A stretch of DNA of 10,419 bases from contig JALOMX010000141.1 of assembly GCA_025455245.1 (NCBI GenBank), positions 1 to 10,419 on the forward strand, given 5' to 3'. The position numbers and the translations under genes are program-made. The notes below the pieces were generated by a model that saw only the letters and a program-made list of their open reading frames with translations, did not search any database and was not told where the DNA came from. This DNA comes from Chitinophagaceae bacterium. Lineage in GTDB: Bacteria; Bacteroidota; Bacteroidia; Chitinophagales; Chitinophagaceae. Positions 6,401 through 10,419 of this stretch are shown here, in pieces; positions within the stretch are counted from its first letter, which is position 1, and every line of letters starts with the position of its first letter.

Positions 6401-6557
6401 AGTTGAAAATTTAGGTGAGTGTATAATGCTGCAATCAACCAAAATAATACAACCAAAAATGTCAGCAATTTGCTAATTACAAATTTGTAAACAATTGGAA
6501 ATGAACGTTTAACAATCCGGCAGGAAAAGTGTAAAATTTTGAGCGCCAAAAATTGTG

Positions 6558-7313
6558 TCAGGCTTCAACACTTGTACTGTGAATGGCATCTGAAATTTCA
6601 CGGATGAGGGAAACATCTTTTTCAATGGCATTGCCAACCACAATTACATCGGCACCGGCCTTACAATTCATATAGGCTTTTTCGGGGTCGGTTATTCCAC
6701 CACCAATAATCAGCGGTGCTTCAATAACCGAAGCAACCTTTTCAATCATGGCTTCCGTAATGGGTTTACGGGCACCGCTGCCCGCATCCATGTAAATCAG
6801 TTTCATGCCAAGCATTTCGCCTGCCATTGCCGTACACATGGCAATTTCATTTTTATCGGAAGGGATAGGGGCTGCATTGGAAATGTAAGAAACAGTGGTG
6901 GGGGCGCCACCGTCAATAACCATATAACCGGTTGGCATAATCTCAATCCCGCTTTGCCTTACGGCAGGGGCACTGATCACATGCTGACCGATCAGCAATT
7001 CCGGGTTTCGGCCGCTGATCAGGCTCAGATAAAGTAACCCATCGGCATATCTGCTCAGTTGACTCGGGCTTCCGGGAAATAAAATGACCGGAATACCTGT
7101 TTGAGTTTTGATGTGTTTAACACATTCATCGAGGTGGTTGCTGATGACAAGGCTGCCGCCCAGAAAAAAATAATCAACACCGGCATCTTCGCCCAATCGA
7201 ACAAGTTCGTCCAGTTTAGCAGGGTTTACCTTGTCCGGGTCTATTAAAACAGCGAAATTTTTTCGGCCAGCCTTTTTACGGTCTCGGAATATGTCGTACA
7301 GTCGGTGTTTCAT
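6558..7313 (-). CDS. Geranylgeranylglyceryl-phosphate synthase family (PcrB/GGGPS)
   Basis: TIM-barrel prenyltransferase that joins sn-glycerol-1-phosphate to a long polyprenyl diphosphate, forming an ether bond. The family is archaeal GGGPS plus the bacterial PcrB/heptaprenylglyceryl-phosphate synthases; Bacteroidota members are known and fall in the group II type. Using the ATG at 7311-7313 the protein is 251 aa. Motifs are LIDPDK (23-28, metal/substrate Asp), FPGSPSQLS (79-87), MDAGSGA (175-181, phosphate and glycerol phosphate site), IIGGGITDPEKA (202-213) and VVGNAIEKD (225-233). A longer start at 7340 is possible but adds only nine atypical residues. It is divergent from dxs, which supplies the isoprenoid pathway feeding its prenyl substrate. 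The prenyl chain length cannot be read with confidence. No G1P dehydrogenase gene is visible. Confidence 0.92.
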   Translation of the reverse strand: MKHRLYDIFRDRKKAGRKNFAVLIDPDKVNPAKLDELVRLGEDAGVDYFFLGGSLVISNHLDECVKHIKTQTGIPVILFPGSPSQLSRYADGLLYLSLISGRNPELLIGQHVISAPAVRQSGIEIMPTGYMVIDGGAPTTVSYISNAAPIPSDKNEIAMCTAMAGEMLGMKLIYMDAGSGARKPITEAMIEKVASVIEAPLIIGGGITDPEKAYMNCKAGADVIVVGNAIEKDVSLIREISDAIHSTSVEA

Positions 7314-7363
7314 GCACTGAATTGGGACAAAAATGCACAAAAAAGTTGATGTGCAAACAGTTA

Positions 7364-7392
7364 AGGTTAATTAAATGCAAGTAAATTAACCT
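7364..7392. repeat. 9-bp perfect inverted repeat in the GGGPS/dxs divergent spacer
   Basis: AGGTTAATT (7364-7372) and AATTAACCT (7384-7392) are exact reverse complements separated by 11 bp, so their centres are 20 bp apart, about two helical turns. It lies 50-80 bp upstream of the GGGPS ATG. A related string AACCTTAA occurs at 7513-7520, overlapping the proposed dxs -7 box, and is the reverse complement of TTAAGGTT at 7361-7368. This geometry would suit a dimeric regulator, but AT-rich sequence can produce such repeats by chance. Confidence 0.5.
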
Positions 7393-7496
7393 GAGGCAAA
7401 ATTCAAAACATTTGTTTTTTAAAATAAAATAGCAGTTTTTTTCAACTATTATTACCCAAATCTTAAACAAACTGGCATTTTAAGGGTTGTAAATCG

Positions 7497-7525
7497 TTCG
7501 ATTGCTCACTGTAACCTTAATTTTG
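7497..7525 (+). promoter_or_regulatory. Candidate Bacteroidota-type promoter of dxs
   Basis: TAATTTTG at 7518-7525 matches the Bacteroidota -7 box TAnnTTTG exactly. A weak -33 element, TTCG (one mismatch to TTTG), lies at 7497-7500, with a 17-bp gap that is slightly short. Transcription would start near 7530, leaving a leader of about 15 nt before the dxs ATG. The box is convincing, the -33 element is not. Confidence 0.42.
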
Positions 7526-7545
7526 TAATCTTTATCTGTTTGTGC

Positions 7546-9489
7546 ATGGAAATTTTACCGGGTCCGCTTTTACAAAAAATCGACAGTCCTGCCGATTTGA
7601 AAATGCTCAACCGTGAGCAACTTCATCAGGTTTGCGATGAACTTCGTCAATATATTATTGACGTTGTCAGTGTTCATGGAGGCCATTTTGCTGCAAGCCT
7701 TGGGGTTGTTGAATTAAGCGTTGCACTCCATTATGTTTACAACACCCCCTATGATCAGTTGGTATGGGATGTAGGCCATCAGGCATACGGACATAAAATT
7801 CTTACCGGCCGCCGGGATAATTTTCCATCCAACCGTAAATACAAAGGCCTTAGTGGTTTTCCCAAAAGAAGCGAAAGCGAATATGATACTTTCGGGGTTG
7901 GCCATAGCAGTACGAGCATTGGGGCAGCCCTTGGCATGGCAATTGCGGCAAAGTATAAGGGAGAAGACAGAAAAAGTGTGGCAATAATCGGGGACGGTGC
8001 CATGACGGCAGGTATGGCTTTTGAGGCCATGAACCATGCAGGGGTAAGCGATGCAGACATGCTGATTATTTTGAATGATAACTGCATGAGCATTGACCCC
8101 AATGTGGGCGCCCTGAAGGAATATTTAACCGACATTTCGCTCAGCCCTACTTACAACAAACTGAAAGATGATATCTGGAATGCTTTGGGAAAACTGCCCG
8201 TAGGTAAAAACTTCACCCGAAGCATGGCCCATAAGCTTGCCGAAGGACTGAAAGGCGCTATCAGCAGCAGTGCCAATTTGTTTGAGGCACTGAAATTGAG
8301 GTATTTCGGTCCGATCGACGGTCACAATATTGCGAAATTGGTAGACACGCTGGAAGATCTTAAAAAAATACCAGGACCAAAAATCCTGCATATCATCACC
8401 ACCAAGGGAAAAGGATATGCCCTTGCAGAAAAAGATCAGACCAAGTGGCACGCACCGGGGCTTTTCGACAAAGTAACCGGGGAAATTGTGAAAAAGGCTA
8501 TCACTGCTCCACAACCGCCTAAGTATCAGGATGTTTTTGGTCATACGATTATTGAACTTGCAGAAATCAACGACAAAATTTTCGGTATAACACCCGCCAT
8601 GCCGAGCGGAAGCAGCCTGAAATACATGATGGAAAAAATGCCTTCGAGGGCGCTTGATGTGGGCATTTGTGAGCAGCATGCCGTAACCCTGAGCGCCGGC
8701 CTGGCCACTCAGGGAATGCGTGTTTTCTGCAATATTTACAGCAGTTTTATGCAAAGGGCCTACGATCAGGCCGTTCATGACGTAGCCATCCAAAAACTGC
8801 CGGTGGTTTTTTGCCTCGATCGCGCAGGTTTGGTGGGCGAAGATGGCCCCACACACCATGGCGCATACGACATTCCTTACTTCCGCTGCATTCCTTACAT
8901 GGTTATCAGCGCCCCTATGAACGAACAGGAATTGCGCAACCTGATGTTTACGGCTCAACTTGAAAAAAACAATTATCCATTTGTTATCAGATACCCCCGT
9001 GGAGAAGGGGTTATGCCCGAATGGAAAACACCTTTTGAAGAAATTGAAATCGGGAAGGGCCGCAAGCTCAGGGACGGACAGGATGTAGCCATTTTGACCT
9101 TCGGGCACCCCGGCAATTTTGCCAAAAAAGCCATAGGACAACTCAATACGGAAGGCATTTATCCCGGACACTACGACATGAGGTTCGTTAAGCCTTTGGA
9201 TGAAGCATTACTACACGAGGTTTTTGCAAAATATGACAGGATTGTAACGGTTGAAGATGGCACAACCATCGGAGGATTTGGAAGTGCAATACTGGAATTT
9301 ATGGCAGAACACGGATACAAGGCCGACCTGAAAATGCTCGGTATTCCGGATAGGTTGGTGGAACATGGCACACTGAAGGAATTGCATGCAGAATGCGGCT
9401 ACGATGCCAATGGAATTGCAAATGCGGTACGCGGCTTGATGGCGGATAAAGTTCAAACCGTAGTTTCGTCTTTTTCCATTGCCGGTTAA
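7546..9489 (+). CDS. dxs: 1-Deoxy-D-xylulose-5-phosphate synthase
   Basis: Thiamine-diphosphate enzyme that condenses pyruvate and glyceraldehyde-3-phosphate to DXP, the first step of the MEP isoprenoid pathway and also a source for thiamine and pyridoxal synthesis. The protein is 647 aa, a full length. Visible are His47 in GGHFAASLG, WDVGHQAYGHKILTGR (74-89), the TPP/Mg motif GDGAMTAGMAFEAMN (149-163) ending with Asn177 in LNDN, FGPIDGHN (254-261), the catalytic Glu376 in DVGICEQHAVTLSAGLA, LDRAGLVGEDGPTHHGAYD (424-442), YPRG (483-486), and the C-terminal transketolase domain with EDGTTIGGFGS (570-580). The ATG at 7546 is preferred; a TTG two codons earlier is open but unneeded. The gene is divergent from the GGGPS gene and converges on ruvC with only 2 bp between stop codons. 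Confidence 0.97.
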   Translation: MEILPGPLLQKIDSPADLKMLNREQLHQVCDELRQYIIDVVSVHGGHFAASLGVVELSVALHYVYNTPYDQLVWDVGHQAYGHKILTGRRDNFPSNRKYKGLSGFPKRSESEYDTFGVGHSSTSIGAALGMAIAAKYKGEDRKSVAIIGDGAMTAGMAFEAMNHAGVSDADMLIILNDNCMSIDPNVGALKEYLTDISLSPTYNKLKDDIWNALGKLPVGKNFTRSMAHKLAEGLKGAISSSANLFEALKLRYFGPIDGHNIAKLVDTLEDLKKIPGPKILHIITTKGKGYALAEKDQTKWHAPGLFDKVTGEIVKKAITAPQPPKYQDVFGHTIIELAEINDKIFGITPAMPSGSSLKYMMEKMPSRALDVGICEQHAVTLSAGLATQGMRVFCNIYSSFMQRAYDQAVHDVAIQKLPVVFCLDRAGLVGEDGPTHHGAYDIPYFRCIPYMVISAPMNEQELRNLMFTAQLEKNNYPFVIRYPRGEGVMPEWKTPFEEIEIGKGRKLRDGQDVAILTFGHPGNFAKKAIGQLNTEGIYPGHYDMRFVKPLDEALLHEVFAKYDRIVTVEDGTTIGGFGSAILEFMAEHGYKADLKMLGIPDRLVEHGTLKELHAECGYDANGIANAVRGLMADKVQTVVSSFSIAG

Positions 9490-9491
9490 TT

Positions 9492-10064
9492 TTATTTTTT
9501 CGCAACCCGGTTTGGGTTGTTCCTTATAAAAGCCTCCCATCCGGAGGCTTTTCCTTTTGCAAGCTGTCCAAGCGGCGACATGGCCTGATAATAATGGCAT
9601 ACCGCTACGCCCAAGGCATCCGAAGCATCATATCCACCGGGCTTTTCGGCAATGCCGGTTAACTTTTGAAGCATGTTCCAAACCTGTTCCTTGGCAGCAT
9701 TTCCATTTCCGGTGATGGCCTGCTTTACTTTTTTAGGAGAGTACTCGGTAACTGCAAGGCCATGCTGAAGGGCGCAGGCAATGGCCACGCCCTGTGCCCT
9801 GCCAAGCTTAAGCATGCTTTGAACGTTTTTTCCATAAAAAGGGGCCTCAATGGCAAATTCATTTGGACGGTATGTCCTGATAACTTCATCAATGGTTTGA
9901 TAGATCTTATGCAAACGCTCAAATACATCATGGGTCCAGCTCATCTTCAGGGTGCCCATGGTTTCAATTGAAATCTTTTGACCTTTACAGGTAATAACCG
10001 AATAACCCATGACTACCGTACCGGGGTCAATTCCCATGATTACCTGTTCATTGCTTTCAGCCAT
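9492..10064 (-). CDS. ruvC: Crossover junction endodeoxyribonuclease RuvC
   Basis: Resolves Holliday junctions by symmetric cleavage, acting with the RuvAB branch-migration motor. The 190-aa protein has the full acidic active site of the RNase H-like fold: Asp13 in GIDPGT, Glu73 in AIEAPF, and Asp146 and Asp149 in YDASDALGVAVCH. YSPKKVKQAITGNGNAAKEQV (108-128) is the typical DNA-contact region. The C-terminal 20 or so residues (KASGWEAFIRNNPN) lie beyond the conserved core, and their codons carry the hairpins proposed as the dxs terminator. The ATG at 10062-10064 puts the first beta strand directly after a short charged lead, as usual. No ruvA or ruvB is nearby. A 77-bp spacer separates it from the divergent flippase-like gene. 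Confidence 0.96.
   Translation of the reverse strand: MAESNEQVIMGIDPGTVVMGYSVITCKGQKISIETMGTLKMSWTHDVFERLHKIYQTIDEVIRTYRPNEFAIEAPFYGKNVQSMLKLGRAQGVAIACALQHGLAVTEYSPKKVKQAITGNGNAAKEQVWNMLQKLTGIAEKPGGYDASDALGVAVCHYYQAMSPLGQLAKGKASGWEAFIRNNPNRVAKK
9502..9520. terminator. First hairpin after dxs, inside ruvC 3' end
   Basis: CAACCC (9503-9508) and GGGTTG (9514-9519) pair perfectly around a five-base loop, with a G-T wobble outside. It is 13 bp past the dxs stop. On the minus strand it is followed, after CG, by an A-run, so it does not look like a terminator for ruvC. It may assist the stronger hairpin just downstream of it. Confidence 0.4.
9528..9552 (+). terminator. Strong intrinsic terminator of dxs, embedded in ruvC codons
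   Basis: AAAAGCCTCC (9528-9537) and GGAGGCTTTT (9543-9552) form a perfect ten-pair stem with a five-base loop, 38 bp past the dxs stop. The arm ends in four T, with four more T after CC. The sequence is symmetrical, so on the minus strand the same hairpin is also followed by TTTT, at a point where ruvC still has about 12 codons to go. Confidence 0.85.
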
Positions 10065-10141
10065 GGTGCGAATATCTGTATTTGGGCAATAAACACTTCA
10101 AAATCACTTTATTTTGCATTTGAAAACAACAAGCATAATTC

Positions 10142-10419
10142 TTGCCACTCTATAAAAAGATCAAGCTTTTTTTAAATTATTTCCTGGGCCCGCTGCTGTT
10201 TATCTTTATTGGATTATCCATTTATCGGCAGGTAAGCACCCAGCCTCAGCTCGAAGCCCATTGGCTGCATGTAAAAGATGTATTGTCCAATTCAGGAAAA
10301 GGCTATCTGATTGCAGCCCTACTCCTGATGTTTATCAATTGGGGGCTCGAATCCAGAAAATGGCAAATCCTTACTTCACATGTACTTCCGACCTCATTCA
10401 GAACAGCCGTAAAAAGTGT
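10142..10419 (+). CDS. Flippase-like / lysylphosphatidylglycerol-synthase TM-region protein, 5' part only
   Basis: The frame runs open to the right edge (92 codons visible). It encodes a basic N-terminus MPLYKKIK, a first membrane segment at about residues 9-27 (FLNYFLGPLLFIFIGLSIY), a short soluble stretch with His and Trp, and a second membrane segment at about 55-68 followed by NWGLESRKW (66-74). The NWGLE-x-x-KW motif and the spacing match the family of integral membrane proteins with the LPG-synthase TM-region (flippase-like) fold; members are often annotated as hypothetical and are thought to handle lipids or glycolipids. A TAA lies in frame just upstream at 10136-10138, and the only canonical start before the first membrane segment is the TTG at 10142-10144, so a TTG start is proposed. 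No ATG is available there. Confidence 0.75.
   Translation, partial: MPLYKKIKLFLNYFLGPLLFIFIGLSIYRQVSTQPQLEAHWLHVKDVLSNSGKGYLIAALLLMFINWGLESRKWQILTSHVLPTSFRTAVKS

Noticed and set aside
6401..6442. Longer start for the SPFH protein at 6442
   Set aside because: It would put 14 residues in front of a clear lipoprotein signal peptide with lipobox LTGC; the ATG at 6400 fits the signal.
7540..7545. TTG start two codons upstream of the dxs ATG
   Set aside because: The ATG at 7546 is the normal start; the TTG adds only Met-Cys and has no supporting signal.
8125..9171. 348-codon open frame antisense to dxs
   Set aside because: No recognisable domain, composition typical of an antisense shadow, and dxs on the other strand is complete with all catalytic motifs.
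1..10419. CRISPR array, tRNA, rRNA, insertion sequence or defence system
   Set aside because: No regularly spaced repeats, no tRNA-like cloverleaf or CCA-ended gene, no transposase or terminal repeats, and all large frames are explained by housekeeping families.

Overview
The window looks like chromosomal DNA from a Bacteroidota bacterium, most likely near Chitinophagaceae/Sphingobacteriia. The evidence is an arginine operon with a succinylornithine-type carbamoyltransferase, a prohibitin-like lipoprotein, a bacterial geranylgeranylglyceryl-phosphate synthase family protein, an ORF6N-domain protein, little sign of Shine-Dalgarno sequences, and a perfect TAnnTTTG promoter box before dxs. The taxon is inferred from protein family resemblance recalled from memory; no search was run.

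Left half (1-5204, all on the minus strand, so read right to left): an arginine biosynthesis operon. The order is a GNAT acyltransferase (probable glutamate N-acyltransferase, the first step), argG, argC, argD and an argF'-type N-succinyl/N-acetylornithine carbamoyltransferase. Spacing is very tight: 0 bp for GNAT/argG, a 14-bp overlap for argG/argC, 33 bp for argC/argD and 9 bp for argD/argF'. The 5' end of an ORF6N-domain gene follows 25 bp later and runs off the left edge. Together the genes cover N-acylation of glutamate, reduction, transamination, carbamoylation and argininosuccinate synthesis. The kinase (argB), the deacylase and argH are not in the window.

Middle (5205-6557): a 374-bp leader region upstream of the operon that holds a possible 30-codon Cys/His-rich small gene and several hairpins. 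Next come an intrinsic terminator and an SPFH/prohibitin-family lipoprotein gene (minus strand).

Right half: a PcrB/GGGP-synthase gene (minus) and dxs (plus) are divergent across a 232-bp spacer that contains a 9-bp inverted repeat and a dxs promoter candidate. Both act in isoprenoid metabolism: dxs makes DXP, the MEP-pathway entry, and the GGGPS family consumes long polyprenyl diphosphates. dxs converges on ruvC (minus) with only 2 bp between stop codons, so the dxs terminator hairpins lie inside the ruvC coding sequence. The right edge holds the 5' end of a flippase-like (LPG-synthase TM region) membrane protein on the plus strand.

Most of the window is ordinary core metabolism. The points most worth a second look are: argG has no canonical start codon that keeps its ATP-binding loop and lies in frame directly behind the GNAT stop; Val90 in the carbamoyltransferase predicts succinylated rather than acetylated intermediates; the GNAT enzyme has a Cys quartet; and the tiny Cys/His gene sits in the operon leader. 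I did not find a convincing new defence, mobile or RNA system.
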